Of a stretch of DNA of 64,000 nucleotides, positions 10,760 to 21,879 are shown in pieces; positions within the stretch are counted from its first letter, which is position 1, and every line of letters starts with the position of its first letter. Location of the stretch: positions 186,832 through 250,831 of the forward strand of contig NRSV01000029.1 of assembly GCA_002286855.1 (NCBI GenBank), read 5' to 3'. Origin of the DNA: Bipolaris cookei (taxonomy: Eukaryota > Ascomycota > Dothideomycetes > Pleosporales > Pleosporaceae). The position numbers were made by a program, and so were the translations under genes. The notes below the pieces were generated by a model. It did not search any database. It was given only the letters and a program-made list of their open reading frames with translations, and was not told where the DNA came from.

Positions 10760-12587
10760 ATGATTGAGGGACTGGTTCAGGCTGGATCGCAGTCTCTGCG
10801 TTCTGTTTTCACCCCTGCGATTGCCTTCAGTGCAATCAGTGCCGTTCTTTGGGCTATCATCCGCCTTGTCAAGAATGACCCAAAGAAAGCCCAATACAAA
10901 ACTATCCCCGGCCCAAAAGGTAAGTTTCTGGACAAAATTCTATTTTCAATACTAACATTATTATGAAGGTTTAATACCATGGGTCGGGCCTATCTTTCAA
11001 TTGCCCTCAACCAATGTTTATAAGAAGTTTGCAGACTGGGTGAGTATACCACCGGATGTTCTTACTTTTCGACTAATGACTTGGAAGCATGATGAATATG
11101 GTCCGATCTACCAGTTGACGCTGTTTGGCACCAAGCACGTCCGAATCAATAGCGAAAAGATGGCTCAAGACCTCCTCGCTAAACGCGGTGCTTACTATTC
11201 GAATCGGGCCCCTACACCGAATATTCCTGGCGCTAAGACTGATGCAGAATATCTTCCCCTACTAGATAACAACGGTAAGAATAATGTGATTTCTGCTTGG
11301 AGTATCGCTGAATCAGTGACCTACAGAGGCGCTTGCAAGGCATCGAAAATTCGCCCACGAGTGTTTCGCAAAGACCTACAACTACGATATGTATGGTTTT
11401 ACTCATCTTGAAATTAAAAGGATGATGTACCAGTTGAAGAGGGATAATCGAAACTACCCTAGACTTGCTGAGGAGTTCACCCATCGCGTGAGTGCTCGCC
11501 TAGCATGGGAAGACGTTAGCCTCAGCACTGCCCTGAACAAAAGCTCCTCTGGTCTTCTATCTGCTATATCACCTGCTGGACAGCTGCCAAACAAACTACC
11601 AATCATCATGCTGTTACCAAATGTTCTTAACCCCTGGTACTGGAGGGAAAAGAAGCGCCACGATGCCCAGCGGGAGTTTTGGGTGGGTGCAATGCAAGCA
11701 GTCAAAGCCAAGATGGAAGCTGGTATCGACGGTTACTCATGGTCGCGCACGTTTCTCCAGGAGCAAAAGCGTCTCAAGTTCCCGAGTGGAGTCGAGGGCA
11801 ACAAAGAGGGCGCTTTTGCTGTGGGCATGCTTGCTATCACAGCATCGCTACCCATGTCTTCTCCTATTCAGACTTTCTTCCTAGCAATGTGTCATTACCC
11901 TCAGTGGCAAAAGAAACTCCAGGAGGAGATTGATGAAGTCTGCGGTCCCAACCGTCTTCCCACATGGGCCGATGCGCCCAAGCTTCCTACTCTCAGGGCT
12001 GTCGGAAAGGAGCTGATCCGCTGGAGGCCACCTGTTCCTACCGGCGTACCCCACGAAGCCGAGAGGGATGATGTTTACGATGGATATCTGATCGAGAAGG
12101 GTACACTTGTTCACGCTACAGAATGGGCACGACGCAGTGATGAGGCTCTTTACCCAAATCCCGAAGAGTTCAATCCAGATCGCTATTTGAACCCGAAATA
12201 TCCAACGTACAAAGTGCCTCTTACCAAGTACCCCAATGTTATCAATCATCATGTCTTCGGTTATGGCCGTCGCAACTGCATGGGTATGGAGATTGTTGAC
12301 TACCAATTGGTCACCATTATGGGATCTTTGGCTTGGGCATTCAACGTCTCCAAGAAGAAGAATAAGATCGGAGTGGGTACGTATCAAAACTAATCTTCGA
12401 ATCCAATAGGAAGCTTACTGACGCATCAACAGATATTCCAGTACACGTTTCTGACTGGACGGACCTACTCATTACACGACCGGCCCCCTTCGTGTTCGAC
12501 ATCAAGCCTAGGGACGAGCACAAGGCGAAGTTGATTGACACCATGTTTGAGGAGGCTGTGATGGAGTCTGCTGATCTTGCTATCTGA
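10760..12587 (+). CDS. Cytochrome P450 monooxygenase with atypical I-helix
   Basis: Membrane-anchored heme protein. Model: join 10760..10919, 10969..11039, 11088..11274, 11327..12376, 12433..12587, 540 residues, introns 48-56 nt. An N-terminal hydrophobic anchor (FTPAIAFSAISAVLWAII) precedes the proline hinge IPGPKGLIPWVGP. The ExxR motif is ELIR at about 12010. The heme loop FGYGRRNCMG (about 12255-12284) carries the axial Cys. PNPEEFNPDRYL matches the PERF-like region. The I-helix segment encoded by 11821-11880 reads ITASLPMSSPIQTF where family members normally have AGxDTT, so the acidic-threonine pair used for oxygen activation is absent. The closest broad resemblance is to the fungal P450s annotated as O-methylsterigmatocystin-oxidoreductase-like; the reaction is unknown. 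It is divergent from the FAD oxidase and followed by the exporter. Confidence 0.9.
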
Positions 12588-13833
12588 AATGGTCTCTGAA
12601 ATCTGCGTCTTCATTTGTGAATCTTACATCAGCTGAATTATCATTGGCTAGCTTTGGTCTTCCTTTTTTGTAGCCCTCTTAGATGTTTACCACTCTTTTA
12701 CGTTTATAATTCAAGTTTTTTCACCATTACATACCTTCAGCAACAAAATTTGTCAATGATGTCTCTGGATTAATAACCATGACTCGCTCGTTGGTCAGTC
12801 GAAGAATTGTCCACACGACCTCATTTGTTACAAGCATGTTACAGAAGCAAGAAATCAAGGCTACACAATTTATTCTGGTATAATATTTCTCTCAACGCGA
12901 ACGTTTTCATCTATTATTAAAGATGTTATTTAAATTATTGCTTGTCTTTATATACCCTCTTCACATTTGCGATTTCACTCGCGGGATCGCGATTGGTCCC
13001 CTTGTTCACATTTCACATAGAAACTGAAACTTGATGAACCAAGAATATAGAAAAATATAGTGACATAACAACCTGATGTCCAAGTTGCCCCATTTTCCAT
13101 GCCCATTAAGTTATTGTTCACTTTCACCTCCCTACCCTCCAAGCAACACAACCTGAGAAAAGCACGATCTCTCTACACACTCTGTTTTGCATCCGCATCA
13201 GAAACAATTGAAATCCCAGACCCGTATGGAATAGATACATGAACGACCCCCAGCATTTACATCACACAGCACACCGGACACTCAAACGGACCAGCAGACT
13301 ACGCACTCACAGGACATCCGCAAAGCAATTAATACAATACGTTACATCTGATTTTATGAATCAGTCCATCCTCTTCTATATTCCGTTCATCACCATTGAA
13401 ACACCAAAGTCCATATTCGTTGTCCAAATCAACAAATCACACGCCGGCGGTCCTCCGCCTTGGCACCGGACCTCCGTACACTCGAACATCCCCTTCGCAA
13501 TGCATGCCACCCTCTGCACCCATCAATCTCGTGCATTTGCTCGTCCGAACTCGCGCTCGGAATTTGCATGCGAGCGAATTAGTCAGAGGGGAAGATGTGG
13601 CTAGTGGAGAGCCGATGGGGGGTGGGCTGTTAATAATGTTTGGTGTTGTTAAACCGTACATAAGATTGCGGATTAGGCATTCAACAACTAACTACGCATC
13701 TCTACGCTGCGAAGACAATATTTCCCGTAGATATTACTGTCGTTGCCAATTTTTTTATTTTCATCCGGTTGTCGATAGATCTACTTGATTTGGTTACACC
13801 GGTTGATATCGTGAAGAGGAAAAAGGAAAAAAG
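12588..13833. other. P450-MFS intergenic region
   Basis: About 1.25 kb with no supported gene; frames near 13.24-13.79 kb are short and overlapping. AGGACATCCGC at 13311-13321 matches 10 of 11 bases of the second promoter palindrome upstream of the P450. The remainder is the 3' UTR of the P450 and the leader of the transporter. Confidence 0.45.
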
Positions 13834-16004
13834 ATGAAGGAAACTACGCTCGCAATACCCGGTTCAGAAAAGGATCTCCAGTCTGGCAAGGAATCGGTGG
13901 ATTTGCAAGAAAATGCGCATATCCAGTTGTCCAAAGGACGATTTTTGCTGGTACTGATTGGACTTGTTTTGGCGATTTTCTTAGTAAGCTACATCTCCTT
14001 CCCCATACATCCTTTCCATTCAAAACCACCAAAAAACAAGAAGAGGAACGACTGCTAACAACAAACCGCGGCAGGCTTCTCTCGATTTCGTAAGTGGATG
14101 CGCGACATCATCCAATCTTGGTATAAGGAAAAAAACAGTGCTGACTGAACGCGCGAATCCAGACAATCATATCAACAGCCATCCCCAAAATCACCGATGA
14201 ATTCCAGAGTCTAGAAGATATCGGATGGTACGGCTCCGCCTTCTTCGTTACCACAGCTGCAACGCAGGCGTCCTGGGGACGATTGTACATGTTTTTCCCG
14301 CTAAAATGGACGTATCTTATTTCGATTGGGTTCTTCGAGTTGGGTAGCGTGGTATGCGGTAAGTTTTATAACCCTCCGCGTCGTGTACTCTTTCAAGTAA
14401 CGGAATACTGATTGGGAGATACGTAGGTGCTGCACCCAGCTCAGTCGCCCTAATCATCGGTCGTGCGATTTGCGGTGTTGGCGCTGCAGGTCTGTTTGCG
14501 GGCTCGTACACGATCATTGCTGTTTTAGTAGTGCCAGCCGAGAGGCCAAAGTATAGTGGGCTTATGGGTGCTGCGTATGGTCTTGCTAGTGTGGTTGGGC
14601 CGTTGGTTGGAGGTGCTTTTACAAGCCATGTGTCGTGGCGATGGTGGTAAGTGATTTCTCTCTTCCTCTAAATATATTTGTGAGAAGTTTGGCTGAGTTT
14701 CTATGTAGCTTTTACATTAACCTTCCTGTCGGCGGCGTATCTTGTTTTTTCATTCTCCTTTTCTTCGTCAATGAACCACCGAGGAATCGTCCCGATTGGC
14801 GTGGCATGATTCGTCAGTTGGATATTATTGGCGTTGTTCTCATCATCGGTGCGGTTGTGTGCTTCATTCTCGCTATGCAGTGGGGCGGCACAACGAAGAG
14901 CTGGAGCGACGCGAACGTCATTGGCACACTCATGGGATTTGCCATCTTCATCGTGTTGTTTATCGTGGCGCAGTGGTGGCAAGGTGAGAATGCCATGGTG
15001 CATAGCCGTATCATTAAGAGGCGCACAGTTGCTGTTGGATCGACCTTCTCTTTCTTGTAAGTCTTGGTCTAAGATTGAGGGGATGGGAGTTCGATGCTAA
15101 TCTTTGTCAGGATCAACGCTGCGTTTTCAATTACGTTCTACTATATCCCGATTTACTTCCGTATGTGTATTCTCGCAGCGGCTATAACGATACGTACTGG
15201 TTTTAACAAGAAAAAGAGTCTGTCCAAGGTGTCTCCGCATCAACGAGTGGTGTCCGCACTGTGCCGTACATTCTCGCAGTGAGTAAGTGTGCCAAGCCGT
15301 CCCCTTTAAGTGCTCACTAACCACACCGCCAGCATTGTGTGTCGTCGTTGTCGGCCAGATCATCTCAAAAACCGGATATGCATTCCCTTGGATGATCATT
15401 GGAGCAGGTGTCACGGCCATAGGCTCTGGGTTAATCTACACTTTTGATATCGATTCTCCGAGTTCGACTTGGATCGGTTACCAGGTACGTACATAGCCAT
15501 TCAATCATCTAAAAGCTCCTCTCTAATACCTTTATTTATAGATCCTTGCAGGATTAGGTGTTGGTGTCAGTTTCCAAGTCCCAGTCATGCTCATTCAAGC
15601 TACGACCAAGGAAGCCGACGTACCTCTAACAACAGCAACGCTTCTTTGTAAGTCGAAGGCCATCATTACCCTCTTAAATTATAGCTCTAACCTCTTAAAC
15701 AGTCATCCAGACATTGGGAGGTGCCTTTGGTGTTTCGGCTGCCCAGACCGCGTTCCAGAACATCCTTCTCAAGCATTTGGCTGTCACTGCAGTCGGACTA
15801 AACCCTGCTTTGGTCCTTGAGGCCGGCGCCAGCGAGATCAGAAACAGAATTCCAGCTGAATATGTCGACGGAGTACTCAAGGCATATGTATCAGGTTTCA
15901 GGGGCACGATTATCGTTGCCATCGCGTTTAGTGGTGCAGCGTTCCTTGCTGGTTTTCGGTTCCGTTTCACGACTATCAAGAGAACAACCGCGTTGGAAAA
16001 CTAA
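13834..16004 (+). CDS. MFS multidrug exporter, DHA2 (14-TM) family
   Basis: Plasma-membrane drug:proton antiporter, the usual self-resistance or export partner of a metabolite pathway. It is assembled from about ten exons. Exon 1 is 13834..13983. A 15-nt microexon 14075..14089 encodes ASLDF. Exon 3 is 14163..14358, then 14427..14646, 14709..15056, 15111..15160, from 15211, and further exons to the stop at 16002-16004. The spliced protein reads LAIFL-ASLDF-TIISTAIP, the DHA2 first-helix motif. It goes on through DIGWYGSAFF, LIIGRAICGVGAAG (motif-C-like) and DVSWRW/FYINLPVGG-type sequence typical of the family. Later segments include SGVRTVPYILAV and GYQILAGLGVG. The N-terminal 40 residues are hydrophilic and cytosolic, and the C terminus ends just after the last helix. 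No frame break was found. Substrate specificity cannot be read. Confidence 0.88.
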
Positions 16005-16121
16005 AAAGAAGCTTTTTTCTTGATTTGTATTTAAATAGACCCTTGTATTAAAAACATGGGTTGCAGGCGTTATTAAATGGGCTAGATTGTAATATTAGTA
16101 TAAAAACCGCTGCAAAGTGCT

Positions 16122-18523
16122 TTACACAGGTCCGGTCCAAGCATTCCACTGTCCAAGAGCTCCCCAATCCACATTAGCATCATTGACGCCCCCACTTGTA
16201 CTAGGGCCAATTCCCAGCCCAGGAAAATCCATTCCCTCGAAACCATCCAACCCAGCACCAGAGAATAAATCTAAGCCAAGGTCCATTCCCAACTGATCAC
16301 TGGTTGGCGTAATCTCTTCCACGGTCTTTGGATCCAACACCGTGTCAATGATCTTTGTAAAAATCTTACTTGCTTTGCGACACAAATTGTAGTTTGCTTC
16401 CCCATGCCTTGCTCCAGAGTTTTCCATGTGCGCGGCAGCATCGAGATGCGAAATGAGCACGCTAAGCATGCGGATGATCTCTGATCGGGAGATGCCAGAA
16501 GGAAACTGCTGGCCTGTATGGTGCTGCTCGCGAAGGGCTGTGGCTAGGACAGAGGCAGCCGGAATCCCAAAGAGCAGCACACAATGCAGCATGTCACGGT
16601 GAACATCATACGACCGATCGCGTATTGTACCTAAAGTGAGAGTGTTGGACAGTAAGTCAATCGAAACACGCAGTAATGCCGTGTTGAGTGTCAAAGGGCT
16701 GTAGTCGAGCAGCTTCTGGATCATAAACTCGTTATACCAATGGGTAAGATGAACGATGCAAAGCATCAAACAGATTTTGGTGGGAACATCGTCGTCCCAG
16801 CATGTTTTCCAATAACGCATGTGCTTCGGCAGCATATCCCAACATGTACCTATGCGCTGAGATATATCCCTACGAATATATCAGTGAAAGTAGGAAACCG
16901 GTATTGAAGAAGGCGTACAAAAGTTGAGCTTCTGCATTTGCATCGATTTTGACAAAGGAAAACTCGAGTATCTCTTCGCGAAATTCGAGAGACATTTGGC
17001 GTAGACGCTCGAAATGTGTTAATTTGGTTGATTTTAAGGGAACCTGAACTACTCACGATCCATGACGCCCGAAGCCATCTGCCTTTGGTGTTCCAACCAT
17101 CAGAGCCTAAAGCTTGTATGGCGCTGTTGAGTACCTCCTCGTTGCCCGTTACTTCATCATCGGCTAAATCAAGCGGCAGGTGGATATCAGTATGTCTTTT
17201 ACTGATTCTTACAGGGCGACCAAGGAATGTGGAAATGGATTTGTCTTGGTTATAAGCCGCGCAGAAGAGTCTGCGGCGAGTTTCTGCCAACCAAGTTGGC
17301 GCTTGGGCGCACTTTTTATCTTGATGGATGCCGAGCGCGTACACCTGGGCTGCCAACTCCCCGATGCGTCTCCAAGCAGGCGGTCCTAAATTTACGGTCA
17401 TTAGCCGTTCTCAAAAAAGTGTCGAGATATCACTTACCAGCATATCCGCACATCATGACTGTAAACAGGTAGTTCTCGTAGTACATCCATACGGTAAGGT
17501 CATTGACTGTAGCAAGCATGGTGGTAAGGAACAGGCAGGTCGTACTTGCACGAAGCAGCTCGTCGGTAAAACGCAACTTCATGTCTTTGTTACTCACATC
17601 GTTATATGACTCTGGTCCGAAACCGAACGTGAGCGAGCGACCAGCGGTGGCGAGCAAGAAACCAATGTATTCGAAACGAAGATTTTCGCCTGAACATAGT
17701 ATGTGAAGATCGCGAGCCTCGAGAGACTGAGATATTGTAAAAGGGCGCGCAGTGGTTTCCAGAACTTGGGCTATCAGCTCTGGGCTTGGTTCTTTGCGTC
17801 GAAGATCGTGCTTATCGACGACAGCTTCCAGCGCATTGACAGCGTCAATTCCTATTGGTGCCGGTATTACACCTGCTTCGTTGCGCGCATTATACCAGAG
17901 TACAAGCTCTCTTATTATGTCGTAGTGGCGAAAAGTGCTTAGTACATCATGCGCCATCTGATATCTCATTGATTTGGACAAAGTGTGCTGGTGGGTGAGT
18001 TCCCGATCTGATCTCTCTGATGCGACAGATCCTTCGCGCTCACGTAGCTGACCTGGCTCTTCATCCTGAGCAAGTAACACGGCGTAAGAGCCAGGGCCAA
18101 GAAATCCTGGGTGATAGACATCAGCAGCAACGGCATCTGCGAGTTTGTCTCCATGGGATGAAGGCGATAGGAAAACAGCAGCGGGATCATGATTCTTCTT
18201 TGATGAGCGGCTATGAATATTAGCCATTGTTTGAAGACATTGGTCGTAGTCTTTCTGTACTTTCGCTTGGGAGGACGAGACGCGCCTGCTTCTGACTCAT
18301 CTGCTACAGGACGCGGTCTGGTTAGAGGTGCTGGATGATAGAAGCAGCGGTCCTCGATTCCACGTTGTCGGCATCTGTCGCATTTGGGATGGCCGTGATC
18401 GCATTTTGTTTTGTTCAGCCTGCACGGTTCACAAGAGGCGGGCTTCCCATTGCGCCTACTACTGTTGGCGTTCCTGGCAGATAGTTAGTACCTAAGAGGA
18501 GATACGGTCGTGGCCGTGGTCAT
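16122..18523 (-). CDS. Zn2Cys6 transcription factor with fungal_trans domain
   Basis: Nuclear regulator at the right border of the gene set, convergent with the exporter. The zinc cluster is encoded by 18433 down to 18344: CEPCRLNKTKC, then CDRCRQRGIEDRC, fitting C-x2-C-x6-C-x6-C-x2-C-x8-C. A basic KRKYRK tract follows. The main body occupies 18227-17430, 17400-16850 and 16835-16122 with introns between, including FLGPGSYAVLL, MCGYAG/PPAWRRIGELAAQVYALGIHQ and an ETRRRLFCAAYNQDKSISTFLGRP block that is the hallmark of the middle homology region. The C terminus is Gly/Asp-rich. The 5' exon is not resolved: the frame of the zinc cluster is open back only to a stop, and the ATG at 18523 needs an intron I cannot place confidently. 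It may regulate the neighbouring genes. Confidence 0.8.
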
Positions 18524-18983
18524 GTTACATGTTGGAGTAAATGAATAGTATGAATACAGTTGATTTATAGATGCACTAAGTTTCGAGACTATACAACCAT
18601 GTACCTTTGTTGGTGGACTAGGCATCTTGTATCGTTGGATGAAGTTGAAGGCATATGACGCACGTGGACCCAGGCAAAGGTACGTTATCGATAGTTAACG
18701 GTCTAGGCCCAAAACGCTCCCCTGTCGTGCTGTCAACACTAGAGCTATGCTATGAACACGCTAAGATAATGCACTTCCAACGAAGCCCCCACGCGACTGG
18801 ACTGTCGCGTAGTGCTCATCAATATGGGAGCTAAGTTGGACCTCAAACGATTCATGTACCTTGAACCCCCTCTCGACTTGGCTTCATGGCAGCTGGCAGT
18901 CTCGAAGGCTTACAACCGCTTTCCATTTCCCAGGACATGAGATGATCGTCCGGAAGTGGGTCTTGTTAAAGGAACTCAGGATA
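18524..18983. other. Intergenic, ends at a transposon target site
   Basis: Upstream region of the second regulator with no gene seen. It ends at a TA dinucleotide (18982-18983), taken as the target-site copy at the left end of the Fot1-like element. Confidence 0.5.
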
Positions 18984-19042
18984 ACGTGTTTTACAAGTGA
19001 GGCGCCCACCCCACCATCCTTAATCACCTTTGAAGCTGTATA

Positions 19043-20135
19043 ACGTGGTTCACAAGCGAGCGAGCACCTCCCCACCAGCGCGTCGACGTCGAGACATTAT
19101 CACGCACTTTTATCACAGTCAATAAACTATTGCGAAATACCAAATTAATTATCAGAATCGCTACTATCACTTGCACTATCTATCTCAACTGCGCAGGTAC
19201 GAGCGTTATGTCCAGTCTACTTGCAACGCCCGCACCGCCTCTCTCATCGCACCCTCTTCGACGCACTCTCACCATCATCACAACTACTACCCGCCTGTTC
19301 AGCTGATACTTCTTGTACCTCGCCTACATTGAGAGTCTCTTCTGTCCGTACGTATCGACGCTTGCGGCTCTTACGCTTGTTTGATTCGTCTAGAGCCTCT
19401 TGAAGAGTAGCCGGCGACCCGAAGCGCCCACGCCTTGGATCACAGTAACCCACTCACGGTTACCTGGCTGGATCCGCTTCTTTTTGCCATATCCTTCTGA
19501 GCCTGTGATAACTAACTGTGATAAAATCTTGCCCATCATAAAGCCAGTTTCGTCAAAGTTGTGGATATCATCGTCCACAATACTCCACTTCTGCTTTGTC
19601 GCCTGGACTAGGTCGAACCAGCGCTGAAAAGCCGCTGGATCTTCGCAGGCGGCTCGCTGGTGATCATAAGGACGGATCTAGCGCGTACGGAGCTCAGGGG
19701 TTCGCTTAACAAAGTTATCAACCCAGTTCTTGCCAGTAGGGTTGCTCTCCCGCTCATGCAACAGTTTATTAGCCATTGCTCGAACGTCAGCCTTTGTAGG
19801 CGCAAATCCTCGCGCAGACTCTTCAAGAATACGCTTAACTATAGCCTTCTCTTCTAGCTTGTTTAGGCGCTTCGAATTCGGTTCACAGTTGCGTCGGAAG
19901 TGTCTGCCAGCGCGTCGATGAGATAAAGTTGTTCGGGGGACGTTATAGACTTCAGCAGCACGCTTTACACTTTGAATACGTTGGGAGTTAATATCAAAAA
20001 GAGCAAGTTGGAAATCTGATTGATTGTAAGTTATTGAGACCTGCGTGGTTGAGACACAACGCGTTGTTGTGTCGACGTCGACGCGCTGGTGGGGAGGAGC
20101 TCGCTCGCTTGGGGTGCGAGCTCGCTTGTGAAGTT
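19043..20135 (-). mobile_element. Nested, shortened Fot1-like element (element B)
   Basis: Inverted ends share TTCACAAGCGAGC and, further in, CCTCCCCACCAGCGCGTC. The left copy begins near 19043 after TA; the right end is near 20135 and less exact. Inside, on the minus strand, are the start and first half of a transposase: an HTH segment (VKRAAEVYNVPRTTLSHRRAG), a CENP-B-type region with WVDNFVKRTPELRTR, a stop, and then NFDETGFMMG plus NREWVTVIQGV, which mark the beginning of the DDE domain. The rest of the DDE domain and the C terminus are missing, so this is an internally deleted, non-autonomous copy. It lies in the 3' part of element A and so inserted later. Confidence 0.7.
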
Positions 20136-20193
20136 AACTCAACAACATTGTAATATAACAGCGAAAGAGAAAAACGATTAAATATATACTATT

Positions 20194-21796
20194 TTATGTA
20201 TCTTTTCCACACCTACACGAATTATAGCCAGTATCTCTACACCTACTACAGCGCGCCAGAGCCTGGCGGCTAACACCTGATCGCTCTCCACCCTGACGCT
20301 CCTCACAAGCAATATGCTTATCAGCCTCGCGTTGAGCAATTATATCCTCGCCAACTCCATTTGTAGGGACTCCCCGCTTCTGTATCCTCTTCTTCTTACG
20401 TTTCCTACGCTCTGATACTGTTGTATTAGCTCTCTCAAGGCTGGCAATTCGATTGCGCATTAGCTCAGCCGAGAGTATAATTACCTCAGTCCCCTTCTTA
20501 AACTGGTCAATCGCCGCGATAATTGAAGTTGGCGACAAGTCTTGATGCCTCTGAACCCGATCACGTATTAACGTCGATTAAGCTTCAAGCTCACGTATAT
20601 TGCTAGGCGTACGAGCCTACCAGAGAGCCTCGCGACAGCAGCTGGAGTAGGCGTACGCAGCTGCACGTCAAGCTTTGAGAGAACAACATTTGGCCCGAGA
20701 GGAACAAGGACTACGCCTCGAAAAGCTAAGCAGATATTGGCTGGCGTGAAGTATCGATAAAACACTGACTTAAATGCTGGCAGAAACTCAAGCTTGGTGA
20801 TGTGGTTGATGTGGTTGCGTATTAGGCTCTCTACCTTATGGCTATATGCGCGCTTTAACGGCGAGAAGTAGCTAACTTCAAGAGGCTGGAGCAGATGAGA
20901 GGAGTGTGGTGGTATACAGAGCGTGTAGATATTGTTCTCCTTGCAGAGCTCTTGGAACTGAAGAGAGCGATAGCTCTCATGGCCGTCAAGAATTAGCAGC
21001 CAGTGTGCCCCAATAACCTTGCTATCTGTATGCTTAACAAAGTGTTTTAGCCACTCAACCCCTAGATCGTTATTCGTCCAGCCATTGTTGCTAACTGAAA
21101 TCGCCCAGTCGCGTGGAATCTCTCCCTCCTCGTACTAGGCAGATAAGTGATGCTTGCCAGTAAAGATAAGAAATGGTGGGATAGCCCAGCCAGCTGCGTT
21201 GATCGCTGCGATCAGCATCACTCACTCACGATTGCCTGGCTCGATAGCTTCTGGTCGGCCTCTTCTCTCTGACGCTGTTACGATAAGCTGAGTCGTGATC
21301 TTGCCCATCATAAAGCCAGCTTCGTCAAAGTTATAGACGTCCTCATTACAGATACCGTACTTGGCCTTTGTCTGCTCCACAAGCTCAAAACACCTCTTAA
21401 CTAGGACTGGATCGTCACATAGAGCTCTTTGCCTATCGTACGCTTAACAAAGTTGCGCGGCCAGTGGACGCCAACCTGGCCAGCGCCGCGCGCAGCCAGT
21501 AGTCTATCAACCATACCGCGCACGGCTGCGTAGGTAGGCGAAAATCTACGTATGTCGAGATCAAGTATATGATCAACTATCACCTCCCCTTCTAGCTTGG
21601 TAAGCTTTTTTGAGTTGGGCTGGCAATCGCGTCGGGCAGGCTTGCCAGCGCGTCGGTCACGTAGCGTCGAACGAGGGACATCAAACGTCTGAGCAGCTGC
21701 TCTTACAGTCTTGATTTGATCTCTATCAAGATACGATGTAGAAAGCTGTATATTAGCTTCATTTGAGTGCGATAGAGCTTGGTGGTGTTGAAGCAT
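20194..21796 (-). pseudogene. Fot1-like transposase of element A (degenerate)
   Basis: Pogo-type transposase remnant. From the 5' side (21796): HTH_psq-like DQIKTVRAAAQTFDVPRSTL, CENP-B-type DNA-binding region with LDIRRFSPTYAAVRGM and HWPRNFVKRT, then the DDE endonuclease core. Core pieces readable through frame breaks include NFDEAGFMMGKI, WLKHFVKHT, LILDGHESY and PPHSSHLLQPLEV. After the core come KLDVQLRTPTP and, in the last frame (20538-20194), a Lys/Arg-rich tail with a CSRCRDTGYNSCRC zinc-knuckle-like end. Several in-frame stops and frame changes interrupt it (for example around 21140 and 20570), so no functional protein is expected. Confidence 0.8.
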
Positions 21797-21879
21797 TGCT
21801 AATTCAAGGTGTAAAGGTAATCAAAGTTGGTGGGGTGAGCGCCTCGCTTGTACGGGCGACTCGCTTGCAAAACACGTTA

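Larger units (their letters stand above)
18984..21877 (-). mobile_element. Fot1/pogo-like DNA transposon (element A), interrupted
   Basis: The left end begins ACGTGTTTTACAAGTGAG and the right end is its inverted near copy (ACGTGTTTTGCAAGCGAG on the minus strand). Similarity continues inwards through a GGCGC(C/T)CACCCCACC block and an AATCACCTTTGAA-like block. TA dinucleotides flank both ends (18982-18983 and 21878-21879), the expected target duplication for the Tc1/mariner/pogo group. The span is 2,894 bp. Removing the nested 1.1-kb element leaves about 1.8 kb, the usual length of Fot1-class elements. The transposase lies on the minus strand and is degenerate. Confidence 0.8.

Noticed and set aside
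18481..18523. An 18-nt GT...AG segment that would join an ATG exon to the zinc-cluster frame of the second regulator
   Set aside because: Far below the 45-nt minimum seen in all other introns here. A similar 18-nt segment at 28683-28700 would remove a stop in the protease-like gene. Both are more likely chance, and the start was left unresolved.
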